Below are positions 23,790 to 34,289 of a stretch of 64,000 nucleotides of DNA, piece after piece (within the stretch, counting starts at the first letter, position 1; each line of letters begins with the position of its first letter). A model generated the notes under the pieces. The model had not been told where the DNA came from. It did not search any database and saw only the letters and a program-made list of their open reading frames with translations. Source of the stretch: Ursus arctos (taxonomy: Eukaryota > Chordata > Mammalia > Carnivora > Ursidae); NCBI RefSeq assembly GCF_023065955.2, contig NW_026622963.1:7075001-7139000 (forward strand), read 5' to 3'. The position numbers were made by a program, and so were the translations under genes.

Positions 23790-25320
23790 GTGTGTGGAAT
23801 ATAAAGGTGTTCCCTTTGGAGGCGGGGAGGACATTTGGGTAGCAGATGAGAGCAGAGAGGGAGAGCATTAAGAGAATCAGGGAGAGAAAGGTGTGCCCAC
23901 TTTGCTCTCAGCCCATTGCTCCCTGCTCATGGACACTCTTCTGTTTTCCTCCTCTGTCTGCACCGATACAACCATGATAAAATCTGCTTGGAGAAGAGGC
24001 TCTTGGCATGAGAATTGTAATTGTATTCATGGGAAAAAAAAGGAATGAAGTGATTATCCATGAAAAACCTTAATCTGAGGCCCGACAAATGTATTTTTAT
24101 GTGGAATTTTAAGGTGGCTGGGAAGTGTATGTGGGGCTGAGAGAAGTGAGTCCTTATGCACTTTCATGAGACACACCAGGCTGAGTATTGTTAAGGCAGC
24201 AGGATTCTAGGCAGTTGTGTTAGGCAGTCCCTTGTCTGCAGGTTTCAGTTCTTTGCTAGAGCCCCCTTTTCCCTTCTTGCAAGTCTGAGAAGGCGGGGAC
24301 ACTGTCTAAGCCACATAGGCAGAGGGTCAGACCTAGGGCCTGGTTTGGAACACAGGTAGGAGGAGCCCAGACTTAAGGCCAGTCCTCCAGGTTGCTTTCA
24401 TGTAGCTGTTCAGAGATTCTGCCATAATTGTCTCACGTTCGGCCATATCTTTTGTTCTCAGAATGTTCTTCTGTAATACCATTGCGAATATTGGGAAATA
24501 AAATTGTGGCTGCAAAAGATAGTATCCCAAAGGCTAGAGGTAGTTGGGAGAAAGCCAAGAGAAGTGAGAACTCCAAACCCTTGCCCCGTGTGAGGCTGCC
24601 TTTCAGACACTCTTATAACTTAAAATGTAATGCACTTGGACAGTTCCTGCTGTCACCTCAGAAGCGAGGAGCTGGGAAGGAGGAAGCAGGGTCCGGGTAG
24701 ATTGATGACCTGCGAAAGCAAGCTTTGGAGACTAGTTTATCCCTTCCTTGTCAGCCCCTTTCTTAGGCCTGCTGTGGCATTGTGTTTTCAATGCATGAAA
24801 AGATGGCTTGGTTTTAGATAACTCCCAGAGGTACTTTTCCATCTTTGGTACTCTTTGATTTTCCCGAGATCACGTCTTATATCTTTTGGGCAGCCAGGGT
24901 AAGAAAACCTGTCTCTTGACTTCTAAGATAGAGCTTGGAGTACATAGAAGATTCAGCGTTCCCTAAACCTTGTGGTCCCGGAGGCTCCGTGTTATTTCCT
25001 GTTAGTGGTTTTCAATGGCTTTGGAGTGAAGTGCATTGCTATGACAGTCAGGCAGCCACACTGGGGAAAATATGATGTATTGTGTTGTGTAGGAAAAAGT
25101 CAGTGTTATCCAATCCAGTAATCAGATTTTCAGACAAAGGCATGACCCTGGAACATGCTGTCTATGACTGAGCACAGCATTCATCTTGTCTCCAAAAACA
25201 GTTAAAAAAAAAAATCAGTGTGTACTTGGCTCGTCTCTCTGTTTTGGATATGGAAATATATCTCGCCTGAAAAAGTTTCTCCTTCTTATTTTGGAGGCAG
25301 CTAAATTGCTCAGAAGGTGT
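23790..25320. other. Unique intronic sequence, no recognised element
   Basis: Ordinary mixed-composition intron. The open frames present are short and lack family signatures. Confidence 0.45.
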
Positions 25321-25324
25321 TGGT

Positions 25325-26180
25325 GGTAGCAGTCATTAATTTAGCATTTGTTAAGCACTGACTGTATACCAGGCTCTGTGTGAAGTAACAGAAATTGAGA
25401 GAAAGACTCCATGGTGGAATATATCTGGTCGGGGGAGAGGAGAGAAAGCCAAAATAAATAAATAGTAAATAAATAAAGGCCACTATTTACTTATTCATCC
25501 CTTCTTTTTTTTTTTTAAAGATTTTATTTATTTATTCAACAGAGAGAGAGACAGCCAGAGAGAGAGACAGCCAGCGAGAGAGGGAACACAAGCAGGGGGA
25601 GTCGGAGAGGAAGAAGCAGGCTCCCAGTGGAGGAGCCTGACGTGGGGCTCGATCCTAGAACTCTGGGATCACGCCCTGAGCCGAAGGCAGACGCTTAACG
25701 ACTGAGCCACTCAGACGCCCCTATTCATCCCTCCTTTTATTCCTCAGGGGTTGTTAGAGCATTTGCTCTGTGCCCACCTCTGTGCTGTGCTGGGGATACA
25801 AAAGTGAATATGACAGACGCATCCCTGTGGGCCCTCAAGTTTGGTTAATCTTATCGTGGAGGGGGCCGAATCAGATGGATGGGTGTGTAGGCAAGATCAG
25901 GATCCATGGAGGGCTTCCCAGAGGAGGTGACCTGGGCACTAAAGCCAAGTAGAAACAGGTACTAGCTAGTGAAGCAAAGGCAGAAGGAACAGGTAAGCAC
26001 TAGCCGGACAGAGGAAGTGCGGAAGTGCTTAGCTGGGAACAGAACAAGGATTTAGGGCGGAGCAGTAGGAAAGGAGACTGTGAAGGTAGGCAAGGTTCAA
26101 CTCTTGAAAGATGTTTTATCTCTTGCTGAGGACTTTGGATTTCCGCCTAAGGTGATGGGGAGACCACTTAAATATCTCAT
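25325..26180 (-). mobile_element. L2 LINE remnant, antisense, split by a SINE
   Basis: The left part has TTTGTTAAGCACTGACTGTATACC. The right part (25735-26180) has CTGTGCTGTGCTGGGGATAC, ATGGAGGGCTTCCCAGAGG, GGTGACCTGGGCACTAAAGC and TTGCTGAGGACTTTGGATTT, the order of an antisense L2 3' region. The SINE at 25505-25721 interrupts it. Confidence 0.75.
25505..25721 (-). mobile_element. CAN-SINE (young type), antisense
   Basis: Flanked by TATTCATCCCTT at 25492-25503 and TATTCATCCCTCC at 25722-25734. The body carries a short extra copy of AGAGAGACAGCCAG in tandem. It faces the sense SINE at 26529. Confidence 0.95.
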
Positions 26181-26528
26181 AGTGGAGAAATTATTACAGG
26201 AAACTCCAGCCATTTAACAGAGCATAAAGGTGATATAACTGCATAGATATTCAGTAAAAAAAATTTTTTTTAAAGAAGAACATAAAAATTCTGTGCTCAG
26301 TGTGATTGCTGATAAGTAAGATGTAATTACGACGGTGTTAAAGCATGGGAGGATTTCTTAGAGTCTATTATTTGCATTGTGAGATGCATTAAGAATCCCT
26401 TTATGATATCTGCTCAGCATTGAATCTCTGTTATAGGCCAGTAGATCAAGACCCAATCCCTTCCCTCAGCCATCAAATATGAGGAGATGTCACAACTTCA
26501 GCACAGTTTTAAAAAAATGTGTGATTAT

Positions 26529-26705
26529 GGGGCGCCTGGGTGGCTCAGTCAGTTAAGCTTCTGCCTTCTGCTCAGGTCTTGATCTCAGGGTCCTGGGATC
26601 GAGCCCCACATCAGGCTCCCTACTTAGTGGGGAGTCTTCTTCCTCCCTTTCTCTGCCTCTTCCCTCCTCGTGCTCTATCAAATAAATAAATAAAATCTTA
26701 AAAAA
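26529..26705 (+). mobile_element. CAN-SINE, sense, 300 bp before the exon
   Basis: Starts GGGGCGCCTGGGTGGCTCAG and ends in an A-rich tail (AAATAAATAAATAAAATC). The duplication GTGTGATTAY flanks it (about 26519-26528 and 26711-26720). The promoter boxes of the tRNA-like head are visible, but this is a retroposon and not a tRNA gene. Confidence 0.95.
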
Positions 26706-26720
26706 GATGTGTGTGATTAC

Positions 26721-26960
26721 AAAACATCCAGAATAGGCAAATCCAAAACAGAAAATAGACTGGTGGTTGCCAGGGTTTTGGGGGGGAGTGACAGCAAACA
26801 GGTCCAGGGGTCCTTTTTGGGGTGAAAGAAATGCTCTGGAATTAGTTAGTGGTGATGGTTGCACAACATTGGGAATATACTAAAAACTGCTGAATTGAAC
26901 ACTTTGGTTAGAATGGTTATTTTTATGTTATGTGAATTTTATCTCAGTAAGGAATACCGG
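26721..26960 (+). mobile_element. Old L1 3' UTR end abutting the THSD4 exon
   Basis: Sense-orientation L1M terminus: TCCAGAATAGGCAAATCC, ACTGGTGGTTGCCAGGGTTT, GGTGATGGTTGCACAACATT, and ATTTTATCTCAGTAAGGAA at the 3' end. An A-rich segment at 26961-26974 could be its tail. The polypyrimidine tract of the THSD4 acceptor begins almost immediately afterwards. Confidence 0.85.
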
Positions 26961-26977
26961 AAGCAAAAAAAAAGATG

Positions 26978-27007
26978 CTTTTTTTTTTTTGCTTCTTTTT
27001 TTGGTAG
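26978..27007 (+). other. THSD4: Splice acceptor of the THSD4 exon
   Basis: A tract of about 27 pyrimidine-rich bases (T runs broken by GCTTC) ends in GGTAG, with AG at 27006-27007. Using this AG restores the V-K-G-N reading known for the protein. A second AG at 27011-27012 would start the exon at GGC in phase 0 and drop two residues. I prefer the first AG because it keeps the V-K residues and lies at the end of the tract. No branch point can be fixed by eye. Confidence 0.85.
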
Positions 27008-27144
27008 TAAAGGGCAACCGGAAGTGTGAGTTGAACTGCCAGGCAATGGGCTACCGCTTCTACGTCCGGCAAGCTGAGAAGGTCATTGATGGTACTCCCT
27101 GTGACCAGAATGGCACGGCCATCTGCGTGTCTGGGCAGTGCAAG
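27008..27144 (+). CDS. THSD4: THSD4 (ADAMTSL6) internal exon, cysteine-rich module
   Basis: This is one internal coding exon of THSD4, a secreted ADAMTS-like glycoprotein that lacks a protease domain, binds fibrillin-1 and promotes microfibril assembly in the extracellular matrix. The exon starts with two bases (TA) completing a valine codon and then has 45 codons, beginning KGNRKCELNC and ending VSGQCK. Five cysteines are at exon codons 6, 10, 31, 39 and 44. The family signature VIDGTPC is at codons 25-31, and an N-glycosylation sequon NGT is at codons 34-36. The residues agree with the human THSD4 cysteine-rich segment as I remember it. ADAMTSL4 has a related but different segment (RFYVRHTEKVQDGT), and its gene is compact, unlike this one. 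The exon begins in phase 1 and ends in phase 0. No preceding or following exon was found in the window. No stop or frameshift is seen. Confidence 0.93.
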
Positions 27145-27150
27145 GTAAGT
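27145..27150 (+). other. THSD4: Splice donor of the THSD4 exon
   Basis: The exon ends CAAG and the intron begins GTAAGT, a full match to the mammalian 5' splice-site consensus. The last exon codon is complete (AAG, Lys), so the next exon should begin in phase 0. In the known protein the next residues are SIGCDD, and they do not follow here, which confirms the boundary. Confidence 0.93.
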
Positions 27151-28500
27151 GCCCCAGACTGGGTGTCTGTAGCGCGTTCTCCGTGTGATGGATCTGGAAC
27201 TGCCGATTCCATCATGTGTGGCCAGGCTGTGGCCTCTTCCCTCCCCACGGCCCACGGAGCACTGAACCACGAGTTCTGGGACAAGTGGGCTCAATTAGGG
27301 CAGCTTGGTCCTCTTCTGTGTGTTTGATTGTAGGACGTCTTCCACGGGTCGGGCTGGCATTTCAGGTATTAAGTGGTTTATATTTACACCACATGCATCA
27401 AAGGGGACTCAGCGATCCTTCCTTCCCTCTGAAGTGGAGATTATGAAAAAGGCACTGCTGGATCCGTGAAGAAACTGTTCGCATCACGAGGGCGAGGGTG
27501 GCATTTTAAGGGCAAGGTGTAGTTTATCTTGCCTCCCACCAGATGGGGCAGGCTTCCAAATGAAATGGGTTCAGTGCCTTCTGTAGCAGAGTTGTACCTT
27601 AAACAGGAAGCGTTCTCGGCCTCTTTGGACTTGTGAAGTCTGTTCCAGGAACTCCATGCCCCACATTCTGCAAACACTTGGGGCTTGAGAGCATCCTTGT
27701 GAGGTGCTAACCTGTGCCAGGAAGAACCCTTCGGTTAGCACTAGGCACCTTCGATGAGATGGCACAGATTCCATGGCCACATGAATTTGGGCCTGGACTG
27801 CCACCCTTCTTGCATCTGTAAATGTAGGAGTGGAGCTAAGACCCTGGCAGGTACATGACTCTTTGGAGCCCAGACTAAAACGCCATCTTAATTAACGCCC
27901 AGTAGCTGGCAGGCTTGATTTTCACAAAGGAGGAGCTCTTTTGTTATCACGTCTGAAAGTTCCTGTTATACCAATGACCTGTTATGTCATTGTTTAGTTT
28001 AAGAGCTACTGATGTGTGACGTATAAGTACAGTCTTCCCCTGCCAGACTTTTTTTTTTTAATGAGGAGGTTTCAAATAGGACGCAAAATGACTTATTCAA
28101 GCAGAACAGATGTTCTCAGATTTTCAATGAAAGTGAAGAAAAGAGCAGCTGTCATTGGCTATCTGATGGGTGGGAGGGATCTTTGGAAGAGCAAAACCCC
28201 AAGAGAGGTAGGGCGTGTCATGGAAGAGACAGGGGAGCGTGATGGGAAGCACAGTGGGGCTCAGTCCTGTCTGGCCACCATTTGCCACCCCATCTGGGGA
28301 ACTACAGAGTTCCACATGCGCTCTCCGTGCATCGCTGACCTCGGATCATACCCAAGAGGGTGTTAGAGGTTTTGGTCTCCAGCTCATATGATCTCTGCTT
28401 CTAAATGTGAGCCTGAAATGGTGGGCAGTACAGCAACCTAGCTTTTTCTTTTAGGCCCTGAATCTGAGCTGTTTCATTTCCTGGATACAGGTGCACAGTG
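27151..28500. other. THSD4: Unique intron just downstream of the exon
   Basis: No repeats were recognised. The first 180 bp remain in frame with the exon until a TGA at 27325-27327, so retention of this intron would add about 60 codons and then terminate. Confidence 0.5.
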
Positions 28501-28504
28501 CCAG

Positions 28505-28700
28505 GAGGGGGTGGAGTGTGATGGTTAAAAACATGCCCACGGAAGTCAGACCACCTGGATTCAAATCCTGCCTCTTCCACTGTGTGATTTACTGTGTGAT
28601 TTTGTGCAGGTTACATAAGTGCTCTGTGCCTCTAACACATGAGGAGGGCGTTACCTACCTCCTCGTCTGGCATTTAGTAAGCATGCTGACATTTATTAGT
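28505..28700 (+). mobile_element. MIR SINE
   Basis: Strong MIR order: GACCACCTGGATTCAAATCC, TGCCTCTTCCACTGTGTGAT, GTGCAGGTTACATAAGTGC, CACATGAGGAGGGCGTTACC. Confidence 0.88.
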
Positions 28701-28889
28701 GTTAATACATTGTGTATATCCACATATGTCCTGTTGTATTTGAGTTTCCTATGCAAAAGCATCTTCTTTGTTCATTTGTTTGTTGGTAGATTACAGACTC
28801 GTGAAACTCACATTGTCTTTGTGAGAAAACTGTACGGTGAAATGCCAGGGCATTGCACATGCTAATTCGGCCGGTCTGGGGAAGGGACA

Positions 28890-28960
28890 GTCTGCCTTTC
28901 TAGCAAGCTCCCAAGTGATGCTGATGCTGCTGGTCCTCAAGTAGCAAAGTTCTAAAGAAC
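28890..28960. mobile_element. hAT (MER5-like) fragment
   Basis: TAGCAAGCTCCCAAGTGATG and CTGATGCTGCTGGTCCTCAA match the right half of MER5-type MITEs. Only about 70 bp remain. Confidence 0.65.
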
Positions 28961-28969
28961 ACTTTGATA

Positions 28970-30700
28970 AAAATACAGTTAATCAAAACTCAGAAATGTA
29001 CATATGGAATGGTGTCATGACTTGGAAGGAAGATGAAATGTGGGCTCTTTCCACTGGAGGAGCATGTTTTCCTAGTGTTGCATTAAGTGTCTATGACCTG
29101 ATGATATGAAAGAAAAACAAACACTTGTAAGGACGTGGGTATGGATACTTACTAATTGTTGAAAACCATTCAGACTATAGGGCGGCATAGTTTGCAGATG
29201 ATAATTGCTAAAAGATCGGGATAAACATTCCCCAGGATGTGAGTAGATTAATAGGAATTTGATGTTAGAAGGGCTGCTTTGATATTACTGCGTATTTGTT
29301 CTCTGTGCACTTGCCTGAAATTTCCCTCCCTTGCAGTTGTTGGAATCACTGACTATCCCGTCCCCTTTAGAACTTCAGTTTAGAATAATCAGAAGTACAT
29401 TTGCTTCCCAGGCCCAAGTTTTGTTTACTTTGCAGTTTTCAAAGGGTACAGTGTCCTTTTTTGAATATTTGATTGGAAGCCCAGAATTCAAATTGATATC
29501 TCTGCCTTGCTGACTTGTGGCTGAGAGAGCTGTCACTCGCGGACATGAGCGTCTCTATCTGAAATGGCTCCAGAAAGCCTCCGTTGGCCACATAAAGTCC
29601 AAATGCAAACCCAGGTCTGCAACAAAAGTTAATGAAAGGTGACGAGCCTCAAATAAGAATATGAGCTAAACCCACAAAAGAGTAGCTGAGAGAGAAGGGT
29701 GTTGTCCCCCTTGACACCAAGCCAGAGAACGGCCCCAGGCCCAGCCCATGCAAGCTGCAGTGTTCTGTTCCTGGGCTGGCAGAGCACCGGCTGGCCAGCC
29801 TGTGTTTACCCTGTTGCTGGAACTCCTCTGTGCTTTAGATCCAAGAGTTGGAAAAGGGGCAGAAAGAATATAGACGTCCTAGGACTGGCTTGATGAGGGG
29901 CTGAGGGCCAGACAAAATGCGGGCCCCTCTACAGTCCTTCAGTGCTGGGTTAAACTTTTTTTTTCTTGACAGGGACAGAAGGATCCCAAAAGTTGTCTTC
30001 AGGCTCAGGACTGCATATAGATAGGCTTTGAGGGGAAAGAACTGCCTTTTCCTCAAGCAAGAGAACGTATCTGGAGCCCACAGAGACCTTCCCCTCCTCA
30101 ACTCGACCCCTTCCCTGTAGACATCAAATAGGAACATCTGGACATTCTTCAGAGAAGTCTCTGAGACACTTCTAGCCCTGCCCAATCATTATTGTCATTT
30201 ATGGGAACGAAATAGCATTTATATCTAATTAACAGAGAGCACAGTAACAATGTCTATCATTAAGCATCACATTAACTGTGCTGTGATTTTTTTTTTCTTG
30301 CTTGATCTCAGCTCTGTCTAAATAACTCTGGATTTTAGTAGTTTGATGACACATGTATTATTTTTGCTCAGCACTTAATAAACCTAGATGAAAGTTTCTC
30401 CTCGGTGGCATAGCAGGCATTTGAAAGAACGGGGTCACTTGGACAAGGAAGAGAAAAAAAAAATACTCTCAACTCCCTGGAGACCAGGCTTACAGAAGCC
30501 TCAGACTCCTAGACTTGAATGACCCTGAAAGTGAGAACCACCCCAAGACCCCCCCACCCCCACAAAGAGTCTTTGGTGGGGAAGGAACAGGCTTTGAGGA
30601 AGTGCCTTGTGATGATAAACAGGCCGATGGGAAACCTCAGAGGAGCAAGGTGTTGGAGCTGATGTGGCCAGCAAGGAGCCTTTTCTGAGAAGACCAGTTC
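28970..30700. other. Unique intronic sequence, no recognised element
   Basis: Mixed composition, and no SINE, LINE or coding match was seen. Small homopolymers (T8 at about 29950, A9 at about 30455) occur without an attached retroposon body. Confidence 0.45.
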
Positions 30701-30714
30701 CAGACACTGCGCTG

Positions 30715-30855
30715 CGTGCTTTACGTGCACGATGATATTGACAATCCATCTGTCTTTGCAATGGCTTCCTCAGTAGGAGTTATCAGTCGCCATTTTACAG
30801 AGCACTGTGAGGCTGAGCTGAGTCAGACACATGAAGGGTCACACAGAGGTTGACT
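30715..30855 (-). mobile_element. MIR SINE remnant, antisense
   Basis: GCCATTTTACAGAGCACTG, GTGAGGCTGAGCTGAGTC and GGGTCACACAGAGGTTG follow the antisense MIR core. Confidence 0.65.
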
Positions 30856-30964
30856 ATTCACATTGGTGTTTTAGGCTGAAGTGTTCATCAGAATAGGAAG
30901 AGTAGTTTATAGGTGATGGGAAGAAACCCATGTGCTTTCTTTAGGTCTCTCTCCTCTTCAGAGT

Positions 30965-31430
30965 TTATTGTCCTCACTGCCTCCTTCCAAAACAGAACGC
31001 CTTTTCAAAACATGTGTCTCTTTTGCTTAAATTCCATCTGTGGCTCCCGCTCCCCTGTGGAATAAAGTCCAGGCCCTTCCTCATCTGTCTCCTGCCTGGC
31101 CTCCCTGGACCCCCGGTGCTGTCCGGGCTGGGACGTGTTACTTCCTGAGCCAGCTGGCCTGCAGGGTTGTGCGTCCACGAGAATGTACACACTGTCCCCT
31201 CAGCCCCCAGTGCCGTTCTGTGGCCACCCTTGTCCACTGGGTGGACTCTGCTCAGAAGCCATTGGCTGACCCCCTTGAGCACTGTGTCTATTCTTCCATT
31301 CCCGCTTCTTGTAACTGTTTGTTCCCACTGCCCCCACCTACCACCCAGCAAGCTGGGAGCAGTTCCAGGCACTTCGCTTTAGCAAAATGCCTACCATTGA
31401 ATAGGTGCTTAAAATAAATGTGTAAATGAA
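30965..31430 (+). mobile_element. L2 LINE 3' region
   Basis: TAAATTCCATCTGTGGCTCC, GGAATAAAGTCCAGGCCCTT, CACCCAGCAAGCTGGGAGC and TTGAATAGGTGCTTAAAATAA are L2 3' body and end phrases, about 465 bp. Confidence 0.85.
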
Positions 31431-31439
31431 TTGAGGTCT

Positions 31440-32870
31440 TGGTGACTCAGTCTGCTGGACTTCAGCAAATGAAATTAGTCTTGAAACCAGCACAGAGCTT
31501 TCTCATTTTTGGCTGGGATGGGCAATTGAGTGCAGATAAAACAAGGACATGAAGCCCCCTTGGCCGCATCCCCAGAACCCCAGGCCTCAGAGGTCGGGGA
31601 GAATTCTTAGCATCTGCCAAGCTCTTGATCCCTCGTCTTGTTTTATTTCGCTCACTCTGAATTTCTTGAGTCCCTTCAGAGCTAAGGCAGGAAGACGTAA
31701 GCAAGTGAGAGAGTACGCATTCCGACGGTGCCTTCCATGGAGGGAGAAGCCCTCCTGCCCTCGAGCTTCCGCCTCTCATCCCGGATCGGTCATCACCTTC
31801 ATGTGGGGCGACTCTTGCGGCGCCCCGTTGGCCCGCACTCAGCAGGGACCTTTGCACCTCCTTTCCCAGCTGGGACACTGCTTGCCTTCAATCTGGACAT
31901 AGCCGCAGACACTTTCACATTTATTCAGTGAATTAAAGCAAGGTAACCGTTTCCAAATGTTCAGAGATAAGCTCTGGAGCAGCGCGCTGCCCTGACGGAG
32001 CAGGATGACATAATGGGTGTGTGCACATGTGTGAGTGTGCCTGCCTGTGTTCAGGCCCGAATTCCTGTCACCCTCCTTGTAACCCACTATTGTGCTTTCC
32101 TGAGCCAAATGGGAAGACCCTGCTCACTTCTCTGCCTGTTTACCCTAAGTTGCATTTTTTTCCCCTTTTGGTTGCTGGCTCTATTTTGTGCACTATGCTT
32201 AGAGTTCTGTTGCCACTTGAGTGAAACCAAGAGAATAATTGTATTGGGTAAAGTATTCTTCCCTTCGCTGGACATCTGCATGATTCAGCCTTGAAATAGG
32301 GTAGAGAGCTTTTACTTTGCTTGAATGCTAAGCTTATGTGACACTGCGTGGACTCCCTCTCGTATTCCCACCCCCAGCAAACTGTTCTAAAAGGACTCTC
32401 TGCTTGTGACTATTGAAATGCTTATCGTGTTATATTATAGTTATTTTGACACGTGTCTGAACGCCTATAGGAGAGGGAATGAGAGTCGTGCGTATCTGTA
32501 TCCTCAGTGCTTAATTAACATGTTAAGATTATTCCATAAATATTCTTAAAATGTATGAAAGAGTGAGTGAAAAAACAAGTTAGAAACTGGCTGTGTAACC
32601 TCCTTTCCTCCAAATAATCAAGAACAGGATTAAAGAAGCATTGAAATGTTAGATCCCAGGCCCTGTTCTCAGGAGGGCTCTTGACATCTAAAACTGATAC
32701 CTAAAGTAAAGCTGATGAGATTTGCCTTTTTATATGTACTTCTTTTCCATTATCTATACTTTTTCTCACCTTCAATCATTGGGACTGCTATTAACGTAAA
32801 AATTCTGGCTAGATTTCTTAAAGCATACTTACTAATTAAGTATTAACAGCCTAAGCAATATTATAGGATT
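31440..32870. other. Mostly unique intron
   Basis: The only recognisable piece is a probable L2 end at about 32440-32570 (GAGAGTCGTGCGTATCTG, ATAAATATTCTTAAAATGTA). The rest shows no repeat or gene. Confidence 0.4.
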
Positions 32871-32879
32871 GTTAATTAA

Positions 32880-33060
32880 TTCAACAAATAATCTTAACTG
32901 CTCACTGCTGTGCAGTGTGCCAGATATGGGGATAAAACAGTGGAAAAGATGAGCATGGTCCTACCCACATTGAGCTTAAAATCTAATGGAAAAAGTAATA
33001 AAGAGAAAAGGTCGGTTAAGAGGCAAAAGAATTATGAATTTTGACGAGCATCATGAAATT
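32880..33060 (-). mobile_element. L2 LINE end, antisense
   Basis: TGTGCCAGATATGGGGATAA, then ATGAGCATGGTCCTACCCAC and TGAGCTTAAAATCTAATGG are typical antisense L2 3' phrases. Confidence 0.75.
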
Positions 33061-33069
33061 GATGGGGGA

Positions 33070-34280
33070 GCTGGGCTGGCGAGCTGGCGAGGAGGCACAC
33101 CCTAGATGAACTATAGGGGAGGGCAGGGCTCGAGATGTTACTGACCCTGTAGGTCCCCAGGGATGGCCAAAATTTCACGCCAAGTCTCCAGCCCAGGACC
33201 TAGTACCTAAGCAGTGCTCCAGAGCTCATAGATACGGAGATGAACCCTTCGTGTCTTCCCCCTGCTCTCTGCCCTTGGGTTAATCTAGTCTCCTCTTGAT
33301 GGTGCCAGACTTGGTTCCTCCAAGGTGCCCACACATATTCCTGAACACATGCTGGCTCTAACAGTAGAGAGACCTCCATGAAGTCATTCTGTGCACCCAG
33401 AAAGACTCTCTTGGAAACTAGATGATATTAAGAGCAAATTTTGGGGTCAGCGAGGATCTCCAATATGAAAGCAGATGACAGATGGCTTCCCAGGTAAGAT
33501 TGGGGTAGGGTGTCCAGAGCTTCAACCTGCCCTTCCTAGTGGTCCCTCCTATACCAGAAAGAGGATTTTAGGGCTCCTTCCCCCTAACTTTCTGAAGGAA
33601 TGGGCAGCATTCCCCCAAAGGGAACTTAAAGAAGTGTTCTATCTAAACACGCAGGGGTGGTGACTGACTTGTAACTGAGACCTCAGAGGAAGCTTCAGCA
33701 GTGTCCCCTGGGCCAAATACCTACCTCTGCCCCCATGTACCCCTATCACCACCCCTAAACCAATCAGACTAGAAGCACCGTCTGGGTATGACCTGTTACG
33801 TACAGACGCTGCAAAGTTATGCAACACTCATCTCACACAAGCTCGACCCCACAAGCGGTTATTCCACAAGGCACAGAATAGCATTTTAGGGATGCAGAAA
33901 ACCGTGCTGCATACGGAAACCCCAGGCAGTCTCTGTTCAGACTCACAAGGCTGAGGGGGGCAGTCGTCTGCTTTCCCTTTGGTCCCTCTGCACATTCTCG
34001 CTGAATCAGCTCATATTCTTGACTGGTGATGTTGATGTAGGTTCTGACATCTTCCTTAATGGAGGCTGCTGAGCCTGATGATGACTCCAGTAGAGCCAAA
34101 AGTCTGAGTGAAGATATGAAGGGGAAGCCCATCATCCTAACTGTGAGTCCGGGCATCTTGTTTAAATTTCTGCCAAAAGTTAGGTCAAACTGAGTTGTGG
34201 GTTGCTCTGCTAGCTTCACGTGTCAGACATCTAGGTGGAAATAGGTATTTGAGGATACAAGTGCCAGGTGAAAATACTTA
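33070..34280. other. Unclassified intronic block
   Basis: About 1.2 kb with no recognised repeat. It holds a 128-codon open frame on the - strand (33833-34219) without a family signature. An open frame of that length is expected several times by chance in 64 kb. Confidence 0.4.
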
Positions 34281-34289
34281 AATTTTGTA

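Larger units (their letters stand above)
1..27007 (+). other. THSD4: THSD4 intron upstream of the exon (partial)
   Basis: The whole stretch is inferred to be one intron of THSD4, open at its 5' end, because no other exon-like coding segment with matching splice sites was recognised. Individual repeats are listed separately. No promoter, CpG island or second gene was seen on either strand. A short coding exon with no recognisable protein match could still be missed by eye. Confidence 0.75.

Noticed and set aside
26529..26705. tRNA gene, because of tRNA-like promoter boxes
   Set aside because: The tRNA-derived head is followed by a SINE body, A-rich tail and target duplication. The same holds for all CAN-SINE copies here.
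26932..27327. A 131-codon frame starting upstream of the THSD4 exon with a signal-peptide-like FFFLLLFLVV stretch
   Set aside because: The hydrophobic run is the translated polypyrimidine tract, and the upstream ATG lies in L1 3' UTR. The exon with its splice sites explains the frame.
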